Shown here piece after piece: positions 1 to 6,787 of a DNA stretch of 14,336 bases (its first letter is position 1; each line of letters opens with the position of its first letter). The notes under the pieces are model-generated. The model ran no database searches and was not told the DNA's origin. It worked only from the letters and a program-made list of their open reading frames with translations. Position numbers and translations under genes: made by a program. Where the stretch lies: assembly GCA_022013395.1 (NCBI GenBank), contig JAKLQL010000417.1:1-14336 (forward strand), given 5' to 3'. The stretch comes from Acetobacterium sp. Its GTDB lineage: Bacteria; Bacillota; Clostridia; Eubacteriales; Eubacteriaceae.

Positions 1-579
1 AAAGAAGGGTATGCTAAAAAATCCGTTGATTTTGAAATTGCGAGATTTGACTTTAAGTACGTACTTAAATCAATGTTAAATCAAATTATGTATGTGCCAG
101 TATCAAAAGATGGATCAGATATATCAATAAATGATAGATGGACCACTCAAGAAGCAAAGACAGCCATGGAAGAAGCAGAACAAACAGCAAAAAATGTTTT
201 AGCAGACGGAAATGTGAGTGAAGATGCTGTTATGGAAACAACAACAGCTACTCAAACAGCGATAAATAACTATAATAATGCAAAGCAAAAAGGTTTAAAA
301 GGGCTATCCGATAAAGAAAAAGTCGCTAATGATGTTTTATTTCTTCAAATTAATCACTATTTTATTCCAATAGAGTATAAAACAAGCATGGAAACGAGAA
401 TATCTTATTTACAGCAACGGATTGATCAATTAATACAAGAAAACATAAATGGTATCGATACTTATAATGGTTCAAATGTATTAGTTGGATTTGATGAAAA
501 CTTTGGATATTTCATAAAAGTAACTTATGGAAGTTACACAAGTGAATTAAAAAACATTACCGTAAAGGAAGAATACTAA
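1..579 (+). CDS. C-terminal part of a surface-type protein with a FIVAR-like helical region (5' end outside window)
   Basis: The reading frame is open from the first base and ends at TAA 577-579, so this is the last 192 codons of a longer gene. The first ATG at 73 has no good ribosome site and the upstream codons read as normal protein, so I treat 73 as internal. About residues 47-100 form a helical stretch rich in Ala, Glu, Lys and Thr (TTQEAKTAMEEAEQTAKNVL onward) whose spacing of A, L and N residues resembles FIVAR/GA-like modules of Gram-positive surface proteins. The end is a mixed region rich in Tyr and Ile with no LPXTG motif or membrane helix. Codons are far more AT-rich than in the genes from 805 onward. 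Function is unknown; a surface or secreted role is inference from the module type only. Confidence 0.6.
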   Translation, partial: KEGYAKKSVDFEIARFDFKYVLKSMLNQIMYVPVSKDGSDISINDRWTTQEAKTAMEEAEQTAKNVLADGNVSEDAVMETTTATQTAINNYNNAKQKGLKGLSDKEKVANDVLFLQINHYFIPIEYKTSMETRISYLQQRIDQLIQENINGIDTYNGSNVLVGFDENFGYFIKVTYGSYTSELKNITVKEEY

Positions 580-596
580 AAAGTGTAAAAGACTAA

Positions 597-737
597 GAGG
601 GTTATCAATATCCAATATTCACAGATAATGCTTCACGAATCAAGAAATTGAAGTCAAGTAGTGCTTATTGGCGGTTGAGATCACCTTATTATAATTCAGA
701 GTATGGTGCATATGATGCAGCAGGAACGACAAAATAA
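597..737 (+). pseudogene. Remnant of a DUF6273-type C-terminal domain
   Basis: Translated in the frame starting at 597, this reads GYQYPIFTDNASRIKKL, then a SAYWRLRSP segment, and ends in ...GTTK with TAA at 735-737. The order FTDN-x-SRIKK, then (W)W-LRSP, is the C-terminal signature I associate with DUF6273 domains, where the usual form is YWWLRSP. An in-frame TAA at 594-596 and the absence of a start codon or ribosome site mean this 46-codon piece cannot be a gene by itself. It is likely the surviving tail of a larger gene destroyed by deletion or recombination, possibly once fused to the gene ending at 579. Family recognition is by eye from the motif. Confidence 0.55.
668..695 (+). promoter_or_regulatory. 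Possible sigma-A-type promoter ahead of the secreted-protein genes
   Basis: TTGGCG (668-673) and a perfect TATAAT (690-695) are separated by 16 bases. The -10 box matches fully; the -35 matches four of six. It lies in the DUF6273 remnant and upstream of the terminator at 748-789, so a transcript from here would carry that hairpin in its leader. AT-rich DNA makes chance matches likely. Confidence 0.25.
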
Positions 738-747
738 TAAACCATAA

Positions 748-789
748 GAAGTGATCGAGATAAAGTTAATACTTGATCACTTCTTTTTT
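748..789 (+). terminator. Intrinsic terminator directly ahead of the 805 gene
   Basis: The arms GAAGTGATCGAG (748-759) and CTTGATCACTTC (772-783) form a 12-bp stem with one G-T pair and a 12-base loop, followed by six T (784-789). This is a strong rho-independent terminator. It ends one base before the ribosome site of the next gene, leaving no room for a promoter between them. It therefore either ends upstream transcripts or sits in the leader of the downstream gene. Confidence 0.85.
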
Positions 790-790
790 A

Positions 791-798
791 GGAAGGAG
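791..798 (+). promoter_or_regulatory. Ribosome site that fixes the start at 805
   Basis: GGAAGGAG lies 6 bases before ATG 805, and the signal peptide begins at that ATG. This rules out the longer frame opening at GTG 751, which would start inside the terminator stem. Confidence 0.8.
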
Positions 799-804
799 AC
801 ATTT

Positions 805-2931
805 ATGATTAAAAAGCGAACCATCCTTATAGCATTAGTGCTTTTATTGGGTCTGTCGATTATTTCTCCCAGTGTCCAAGCTGAAGGTGCCAAGGCTTTT
901 ATCGGTGCATCTGGAACATCAGAGGACAATATCACAATTACAATCACCTCCAATAAAGATGTTGATCAGATTCTGATCAACTCCGGAACGGGTGAGTTTC
1001 TACTAACCCCGCAAACTGAATACAGTGATGAGCAGCTAAAAGGAAATAACCAGGTGATGGATATGAATGGGGATCTTCAGGTCAACAGTGAAGATTACGA
1101 TATCTTAAAAGCCCATGTCGATGGTGGTTGTAAAGACTACACCGCCAGAGAGCGGTGTCCCCATTGCGGAGCAGCTGATGTGAATGATGATGGGGTCATC
1201 GATAATAAAGATCTGGAAATGCTGCAAAACCATCTGGATGGAAACTGCCAGCTGGCGGACTGTTACTTCCACGGTACCCGGATCAATCGTAAAAATGATC
1301 CGAATGATCCGACTCGATATATTTGGTCATTTAGCTACACCCCGACGATCCGGGGAACGGATCATATGACCTTTAAACCCCAGTCAATTACATCAACCGG
1401 ATTACGCACCGGGGAAGAAAAAGAATTATCGGTCAAGGCCGAGGAATTTAAAAATCCGGAGATCATTCGTGCCGGCACATGGCCCAATCAGAATAAATAC
1501 CTGATCAATACAGCGGTTAAGGTCTATGCGGTTACACCCCTTGAAACCGATCAGGTGGTTTTTAAAACCAACAGTGCCACCTTTGTGGTCAATACTCCGG
1601 AATCCATTGATTATGTCAAAGCTGAAAAAACCTGGAGTAAAACCTATAACCCGGGGACTGCCGGCAATGAAACTATTAAGATTACCGGTCAGGGACAACA
1701 GTCAGGAGGTACCTATCTGGATAGTGCGGTGTCGGTTGACTTTACCGAGCGGATCGTCGATCCCCAGGTATTGAGTACATCCAACAGTGTCCAAACCCAC
1801 TCCTATTCCTGGACAACCTCCAGTACCGATGCCGATGGAAAAGTGACCACTACCACCCATACCTATTACTGGTATACCATCACCGTGACCGCCACAGCCA
1901 ACGCCGATACCGAGTATGTCGTCTTTAATACCCCGGGGAGAGCGATGACCGACAACAGCTATTCCGTTGCCGGCAGCAACCGGATTTTTTCAACCTCCTG
2001 GGATAGCACCAACAGCGGAGAGAGTGCATCAGCTTCGGCCTTTTGTTATATCGGCGAAAAACCGGTGATTAAAAACAAGTATCGGGTCACCTTCGATCCG
2101 CAAAGTGGGAGTCAGATCGCACCGATTACCACCGAGTATGATACCTTGATCACCAGGCCGGCGGATCCGGTCCGTTACGGCTATACCTTTTCCGGATGGT
2201 ACAAGGAAGCCAGATATATCAATGCCTTTGATTTCAATAATGACAAGATCCGGGGAACAACCACCTTGTTTGCCAAGTGGACGATCAACGATTATCAGAT
2301 CAGCTTTGACTCCGAGGGAGGCAGTGCATGCGCTTCGATTACGACGAAATACGACTCGACGATCAACCCGCCGACTCAGCCGGCCAGAAGCAATTACGTG
2401 TTTGGAGGATGGTTTAGGGATGCAGGCTACACAAGCCCCTGGAATTTCACCACTGACAAGGTTCAGGGTGATACAACACTCAAAGCAAAATGGATCCCGG
2501 TGGTTTATAAAGTCACCTTTAACACCAAAGGCGGAAATGAGACCCCGGCAATTGGGGTAAATTATGACAGTACCTTGCCGGCAATTACCCCACCGGTACT
2601 CACCGGCTATTCATTTTCTGGTTGGTTTAAGGACAGCGGGTGTACGCAGGCATGGAATCTCGCCGGTGACCGGGTTACCGGGCCAGTGACGCTTTACGCC
2701 AAATGGTCTATCAATCAGTATCAGATCAGTTTTGATGCGATGGGGGGCAGTGCGGTGGATCCGATTGACACCAACTATAAAACCCTGATAACACCCCCCG
2801 ATCCGCCCAGTCGGGACGGTTTCACCTTTGTGGGTTGGTACAAGGATTTCGGCTGTACCAATCCCTGGCGATTTGATGCCTATCCGGTATATGAAGATAC
2901 GAAGTTGTATGCCAAATGGAAAGCGGATTGA
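805..2931 (+). CDS. Secreted protein with dockerin-like region and four InlB B-repeats
   Basis: This 708-residue protein has a clear signal peptide: Lys-rich start, hydrophobic core about residues 6-20, likely cleavage after VQA near residue 26. Residues about 84-148 look like a type I dockerin with two calcium-binding F-hand loops (D86-x-N-x-D90... and D125-x-N-x-D129-G-x-I-D133). They are separated by an insert containing a CPHC motif (C118, C121), with other cysteines at 109, 148 and 153. Residues about 150-425 are a beta-rich Thr/Ser region. From about 427 to the end are four repeats of the InlB B / Listeria-Bacteroides type, each opening with (Y)xxxFDxxGG, containing GYxFxGW(Y/F) and closing in L(Y/F)AKW. 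There is no LPXTG or C-terminal membrane helix. A secreted adhesin acting in cell contact or mating is inferred from the domain types and the nearby transfer genes. Confidence 0.85.
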   Translation: MIKKRTILIALVLLLGLSIISPSVQAEGAKAFIGASGTSEDNITITITSNKDVDQILINSGTGEFLLTPQTEYSDEQLKGNNQVMDMNGDLQVNSEDYDILKAHVDGGCKDYTARERCPHCGAADVNDDGVIDNKDLEMLQNHLDGNCQLADCYFHGTRINRKNDPNDPTRYIWSFSYTPTIRGTDHMTFKPQSITSTGLRTGEEKELSVKAEEFKNPEIIRAGTWPNQNKYLINTAVKVYAVTPLETDQVVFKTNSATFVVNTPESIDYVKAEKTWSKTYNPGTAGNETIKITGQGQQSGGTYLDSAVSVDFTERIVDPQVLSTSNSVQTHSYSWTTSSTDADGKVTTTTHTYYWYTITVTATANADTEYVVFNTPGRAMTDNSYSVAGSNRIFSTSWDSTNSGESASASAFCYIGEKPVIKNKYRVTFDPQSGSQIAPITTEYDTLITRPADPVRYGYTFSGWYKEARYINAFDFNNDKIRGTTTLFAKWTINDYQISFDSEGGSACASITTKYDSTINPPTQPARSNYVFGGWFRDAGYTSPWNFTTDKVQGDTTLKAKWIPVVYKVTFNTKGGNETPAIGVNYDSTLPAITPPVLTGYSFSGWFKDSGCTQAWNLAGDRVTGPVTLYAKWSINQYQISFDAMGGSAVDPIDTNYKTLITPPDPPSRDGFTFVGWYKDFGCTNPWRFDAYPVYEDTKLYAKWKAD

Positions 2932-2960
2932 TTTCTTTTTCAATCACCAAGGAGGAAAAA

Positions 2961-3938
2961 ATGAATAGAACGAAGCGGTTAAGCAGGGTTTTTGCCTTGC
3001 TTTATTTATTGGGATGGTTTATATTGCCAACCCCGGTTTTTGCCCACGATACCATTACAACCAATCAGATCACGGCGATCCAGGACTCGGAAAAGACCTT
3101 TACCATCACGGTTGGCCACCTGAATGCTGCCAACGGCATTGCCAGTCTGACCTGTAAGGTCTGGAGTGCAGCCGGGAGCCAGGATGATGTGAAGACAGAA
3201 GCAATGGTACAAAATGGCGATGGTTCTTATACCTATACGATCGACATGGAACGGGATCATAGTATTGAGGATGTGGCCAAGGTTAAGCATTATGACAAGG
3301 GCATGTATTACATTGAAATTTATGGAGTGGATAACGGCGGAGTGACCGGACTGGTGGATTCCACCTATCTTGTGATCCGATCCGATGCCAATGAATGGAA
3401 GCGTCATAGTTATGACGGGTCAAATTTCCATGAAGATACCTATCGGGCGATCCTGACAGTGACGCCAGAGATTAAAAACGGAACCCAGGAAGCCAATAGC
3501 GGGGCCAGTTTTAAATCCGGTTATGGTTATGCCCTGAATTTAAGCACAACCGTTGCCAGCACCGGTGATGCCGAAGCGGACAAATGGTTAGCCGGAGCAC
3601 AGAATGCCAGTACGGTTTTCCCGGAGTTTAATTTTAAAACCGGGGTCACGACAAACGGCACCTTTAATCAGTTTAATCGCCTGTCCGACTGCATGGGGAT
3701 TACAAATAACAGCAATCTGTCAAACTCGATGCTGGAATTAAAAACAAATCCGTTCTCGGCCAGCAATGCCCGGGTGCATTTTACCCCACTCTGGTTTCCG
3801 GATAATACGGAATACACGGTTTATTCAGAGATATTCGATGCCTGGACGCCGGGGGGGATGCTGGGGACAGCGACCACCAACAGCGTCAATATCAACGGAA
3901 CCGTTTATGACGATTGGCAGGTTAATAACAAAAGATAG
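2961..3938 (+). CDS. Secreted protein with GBS Bsp-like domain
   Basis: The start at ATG 2961 is set by GGAGGA (2951-2956) and by the signal peptide: MNRTKRLSR, a hydrophobic core, cleavage likely after VFA at residue 28. The frame could open at ATG 2916, but that lies in the previous gene and would bury the signal peptide. Residues about 33-137 match the GBS Bsp-like repeat pattern: (F)TITVGHL, a GI-x-S-L-x-C-K-V-W segment, QDDV, then DGSYTYTIDM and a YYIEIYGVDNGG strand. The remaining 185 residues are a Thr/Asn-rich region ending in YDDWQVNNKR that I do not recognise. It follows the 805 gene by 29 bases, so the two are probably one transcript. Predicted to be exported, with no anchor motif; it may bind the cell surface as a partner of the upstream repeat protein, but this is inference. 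Confidence 0.8.
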   Translation: MNRTKRLSRVFALLYLLGWFILPTPVFAHDTITTNQITAIQDSEKTFTITVGHLNAANGIASLTCKVWSAAGSQDDVKTEAMVQNGDGSYTYTIDMERDHSIEDVAKVKHYDKGMYYIEIYGVDNGGVTGLVDSTYLVIRSDANEWKRHSYDGSNFHEDTYRAILTVTPEIKNGTQEANSGASFKSGYGYALNLSTTVASTGDAEADKWLAGAQNASTVFPEFNFKTGVTTNGTFNQFNRLSDCMGITNNSNLSNSMLELKTNPFSASNARVHFTPLWFPDNTEYTVYSEIFDAWTPGGMLGTATTNSVNINGTVYDDWQVNNKR

Positions 3939-3947
3939 GGGGGGCCG

Positions 3948-4335
3948 GTGAGAAGCAAAGAAAATGTACTCCTGTCCATCAAACCGGAGTATGCAAATGA
4001 GATTATGGACGGAAATAAGCACTATGAATATCGAAAACGGATTTTTAGAAAACCGGTCAATACCATTGTCATGTACGTGACCAGGCCGGTGGGACTCATT
4101 ACTGGGGAGTTTACCATTAAACGAATAACGAATTATGGTTGATACACCGGAAAATATCTGGTTGAAAACAGAAGCTTATGCAGGGATTAATAAGAAGGAT
4201 TTCGATGCCTATTTTAAGGGTCATGACAAAGCTTATGCCATTGAAATGGAGGATGTGATGGCGTATCATACCCCGATTAATCCATTTAGGGTATGGAACC
4301 ATTTTGTACCACCGCAGTCATTTCGGTATATTTAA
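3948..4335 (+). pseudogene. ASCH-domain protein gene split by a single-base frameshift
   Basis: The first frame (GTG 3948 to TGA 4140-4142) encodes LLSIKPEYANEIMDGNKHYE, a YRKRIF segment, and then VTRPVGLITGEFTI. This is the N-terminal half of an ASCH domain, a PUA-like RNA-binding fold. The second half lies in the +1 frame to TAA 4333-4335: DTPENIWLKTEAYAGINKKD... then AYAIEMED... PPQSFRYI, the expected family ending. Removing one T from GGTT at 4137-4140 joins them as NYG-DTPENIW into a continuous protein of about 128 residues. The gene is therefore inactivated by a one-base insertion, or the base is a sequencing error. The start is preceded by a run of seven G that overlaps the previous stop codon and probably acts as ribosome site. 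Intact members are suggested to act on RNA, but the substrate is not certain. Confidence 0.8.
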
Positions 4336-4377
4336 AAAAAGGGAATGTGATTAAAAAATAATATATGGAGGGTGAGG

Positions 4378-4686
4378 ATGAAGATAAGAACAGCAAACGA
4401 CGGAAGTAAGGGGATATGTCATAGAAACCAGGTTTTTAAAGTAGGGCAAACAGTGAAAACAACGGGAACGGGACTCGATGGTGATAAATTCGATAAACAC
4501 AAAAAAGTGTCAAAGCCGGGAATTGTCCTGGGTTGTTATGATTTCTTTGTCTTAGTACAATTGCAGCATTCTAAAAAGTGTTTCTTTTATAATCAGCTGG
4601 AGGTCATTTCGATAAAAGAATACCAGGATATGAGCAGGAAGAAATTAAGAAATTCAATCAGGGTGCTGCACCATGGGGCGCATTAA
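4378..4686 (+). CDS. Small basic protein of unknown function
   Basis: A 102-residue protein. GGAGG (4367-4371) sits 6 bases before ATG 4378; the frame also has a GTG at 4372, but that overlaps the ribosome site. The N-terminal half is rich in Lys and Gly (KVGQTVKTTGTGLDGDKFDK). The middle reads as beta strands (KPGIVLGCYDFFVLVQL... then CFFYNQLEVI), which could form a small SH3-like barrel, and the C-terminus is basic and helical (SRKKLRNSIRVLHHGAH). No known motif is recognised. Its 3' end overlaps the next gene by 14 bases, suggesting translational coupling. The 42 bases upstream (4336-4377) are AT-rich and could hold a promoter, but no clear boxes are visible. Confidence 0.65.
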   Translation: MKIRTANDGSKGICHRNQVFKVGQTVKTTGTGLDGDKFDKHKKVSKPGIVLGCYDFFVLVQLQHSKKCFFYNQLEVISIKEYQDMSRKKLRNSIRVLHHGAH

Positions 4687-4936
4687 CGAAGAATATCATC
4701 GCTTTATCGCATTACCTTTTGTGAATGACTCATTAAAAATGGAAGTGTGGGATAAAGAGCGGTGGTTATTCTATCTGGATCGTGATAATCAGAGTGTACC
4801 CTATGTAGTGATTGAAAAAGAAAAGAAAGATGATCGAGTTATTCGAACGACTCGGGATCTGATGGACGTGGAAGCGCATTTATTTTCAAATGAAAAGGAT
4901 GCGCTTTTTTTTATGAATAATTTTAAAGGAGAATAA
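4673..4936 (+). CDS. Small protein of unknown function
   Basis: An 87-residue protein starting at ATG 4673 inside the end of the previous gene, with only a weak ribosome site (AGGGTG about 10 bases upstream). Translation probably depends on the upstream gene. The sequence alternates charged and aromatic residues (MEVWDKERWLFYLDRD...), followed by a Lys/Asp-rich stretch and a helical end (SNEKDALFFMNNFKGE), with no membrane helix or cysteine. I do not recognise a family. It ends 3 bases before the next start, whose ribosome site (AAAGGAG, 4925-4931) lies inside this gene, so it belongs to the same operon. Confidence 0.6.
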   Translation: MGRINEEYHRFIALPFVNDSLKMEVWDKERWLFYLDRDNQSVPYVVIEKEKKDDRVIRTTRDLMDVEAHLFSNEKDALFFMNNFKGE

Positions 4937-4939
4937 AAA

Positions 4940-6676
4940 ATGGCGAATGGACAAAATGCAAGTTTGAGTGTTGGTATGGATCAGATTTTACAGCTGGGTG
5001 AGGTAACGGCCCGGATACTCTATGCCATCGTGGAATCGGAAAAAGCAAAAATGATGAAGCAGGCTGCCGGGGTAGTGCAAGCAGCTGGAAAAACGGCTCT
5101 GGATGATAATAAGGCTGAAGTCAGTCCCGCTAAATCTGAAAATCAGGCGGTTTTGGAACGTGTCGATCCCATTGATACAAATCTCCTTGATAAGCTGGAT
5201 AGTACCTTTAAGGAGTTTCTATTGGTCAGTCGGGAAGTGATTAATCAAACCCGGGAACCGGTGATTGATTTAAAAAATATGGAACAGCTGATTGATCCCA
5301 ACCCCATTACCCGGGAGGAAAAAGCCCTGGCTAAAGAGATCAATGCGCTGGATCAGGCGGTGGAACGCACCAATAAAAGTCTGGATCAGTTTTCCGAAGC
5401 TGCCCAGGACAGTCGGATTCCCCGGCGCACGGTGATTCGTTCCCTGGGTGAGAAGATGATCCAGGTCGATGATAAACGCATTGCGGTGGCTCGGGGAATC
5501 GAAAACTATTTTTCAAACATGACCAACCGAGCCCGGATTGGTTTTGCCACCTGGATGGTCAATCAGTTCGACGGGATTAACAGCCGGTTTGAACAGATCA
5601 AAAATGTGGCTAACCAACAGATTGATGAAATTAATCGGGCCGAGAAAAATAACCCGGTTCGGGAAGCAGCAAGCGAGACTGCGGCGAATATTCAAATGAA
5701 TACCCTGACCATGGACTCCAATTCGCCAGAAATCGATAAAATCAGAGATTTGTTGCTTGCCATGGAAAACACCATGTCGGATCTGATGCGGGCCATTCAT
5801 GCGGTCAATCAATCGCCCTCAGAAACCCGAACGGTCAGCAATGATGCCAATCCCATCATTACCAGCGAAGTAGCCAAGACCCAGGAAAACGATGGAGAAA
5901 TAAAGGCGGATCCGGTGATAGCCAATGCTTCGGTAACGGATCGGATCTATCACGTTGATGAGTATGGACTGATGCTTCTGGATCTTCACGACGGGTTCGA
6001 TGCTGATCCCCAAAAACTGACAGATTTCATTCATTTTTCAACCCGGTTTCAGCAATACACCACCAAAAATCAGCAATTGATCTTTGCCCAAAACGCCAAT
6101 GCCATCCAGGTTGCCAACATTCAGGATTTATTGGAAAAGGGGATACAGGTTAAGGAAGGTGAAGATCCGATTCAGATCTTTGTTCCCAATGATGCCAAAG
6201 AAGGCCCCCGGTTTGTGATGGGGTCGATTTATGACATTACTCAAACCGATTGGCCGGAAAACGACGATCCAGAGATGAAAATCGGTAAGGAATTGGTCGA
6301 AAATCAAAGCTTAACGGCGGGGATATTGGAATATTGCCAGGCCACGATTAAACCCAATTATAACGGGGTGGAAGGTCAACTTGAAGCCCAGGGGGTGGCT
6401 CTGATGCTGTTGGCCCATAATAACCTCAAAGCACCTGCAGAATTAAACGAAAGACTCAAAAAAACCTATCAGGCATATCGGGAAGAACTTCAAGACTCCC
6501 CAAGCGATCACCAGAAACGACTGGATGCGACCTTTAAATCCATGAATAAAACATTTCAGGATCATGTGGCGGAGTTGGATCAGTATTTAAGTCATCAACC
6601 GGTAACACCGGAAGAAAGCAGCCTTAAACGGGAACTGGAGGAACGGCAGGAAGAAGTCTGGGAGCCGGAAATGTGA
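4940..6676 (+). CDS. Long helical protein with ArdC-N-like ssDNA-binding region and WEPEM tail
   Basis: This 578-residue protein starts at ATG 4940 with a good ribosome site. Residues about 1-330 are mostly helical and polar (many Glu, Gln, Asn, Lys), likely partly coiled coil. Residues about 355-440 fit the N-terminal domain of ArdC/LtrC-type proteins: FIHFSTRFQQYTTKNQQLIF, then (A)NAIQVANIQDLLEKGIQV, EGEDPIQIFVPND, RFVMGS and YDITQT. In that family this domain binds single-stranded DNA and protects or handles transferred DNA. The metallopeptidase half of full ArdC (HExxH) is absent. The end is acidic, ELEERQEEVWEPEM, and shares WEPE with two other coding ends in this window. Three copies of a hairpin repeat follow immediately. 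The N-terminal part is unrecognised; the ArdC-N match is by eye. Confidence 0.75.
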   Translation: MANGQNASLSVGMDQILQLGEVTARILYAIVESEKAKMMKQAAGVVQAAGKTALDDNKAEVSPAKSENQAVLERVDPIDTNLLDKLDSTFKEFLLVSREVINQTREPVIDLKNMEQLIDPNPITREEKALAKEINALDQAVERTNKSLDQFSEAAQDSRIPRRTVIRSLGEKMIQVDDKRIAVARGIENYFSNMTNRARIGFATWMVNQFDGINSRFEQIKNVANQQIDEINRAEKNNPVREAASETAANIQMNTLTMDSNSPEIDKIRDLLLAMENTMSDLMRAIHAVNQSPSETRTVSNDANPIITSEVAKTQENDGEIKADPVIANASVTDRIYHVDEYGLMLLDLHDGFDADPQKLTDFIHFSTRFQQYTTKNQQLIFAQNANAIQVANIQDLLEKGIQVKEGEDPIQIFVPNDAKEGPRFVMGSIYDITQTDWPENDDPEMKIGKELVENQSLTAGILEYCQATIKPNYNGVEGQLEAQGVALMLLAHNNLKAPAELNERLKKTYQAYREELQDSPSDHQKRLDATFKSMNKTFQDHVAELDQYLSHQPVTPEESSLKRELEERQEEVWEPEM

Positions 6677-6679
6677 TCC

Positions 6680-6696
6680 TGTTTCCCGAGGAAACA
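6680..6696. repeat. Hairpin repeat, copy 1
   Basis: TGTTTCCCGAGGAAACA: 7-bp perfect arms around CGA. It begins 3 bases after the stop codon of the WEPEM-ending gene and is followed by seven A. There is no T-run on either strand's downstream side, so it is not a standard terminator. Confidence 0.9.
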
Positions 6697-6714
6697 AAAA
6701 AATAGATGGAAGCC

Positions 6715-6731
6715 TGTTTCCCGAGGAAACA
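6715..6731. repeat. Hairpin repeat, copy 2
   Basis: The 17 bases are identical to copy 1 and start 35 bases after it. The flanks CC before and AAAA after are shared, while the bases between copies differ, so the hairpin itself is the conserved unit. Confidence 0.9.
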
Positions 6732-6750
6732 AAAATCGCAAAACGAATCC

Positions 6751-6767
6751 TGTTTCCCCGGGAAACA
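6751..6767. repeat. Hairpin repeat, copy 3, with changed loop
   Basis: TGTTTCCCCGGGAAACA: both 7-base arms match copies 1 and 2 exactly, while the centre is CCG instead of CGA. It starts 36 bases after copy 2 and lies 20 bases before the next gene's ATG. Variation only in the loop suggests that the dyad is what is kept. Confidence 0.9.
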
Positions 6768-6787
6768 AAAATTGAAAGGAAAGCAAA

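Noticed and set aside
751..804. Earlier GTG start at 751 for the dockerin/InlB-repeat protein
   Set aside because: It lies inside the terminator stem, has no ribosome site and would place residues before a clear signal peptide that starts at 805.
6680..6700. Hairpin repeats as intrinsic terminators
   Set aside because: On the + strand they are followed by A-runs, and on the - strand no T-run follows, so neither strand has the needed tract. Copy 4 also lies between tightly spaced genes.
6680..6767. Three spaced repeats as a small CRISPR array
   Set aside because: The repeats are only 17 bases and nearly full palindromes, the gaps are 18-19 bases and A-rich, and single copies occur elsewhere after other genes. 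No cas gene is present.
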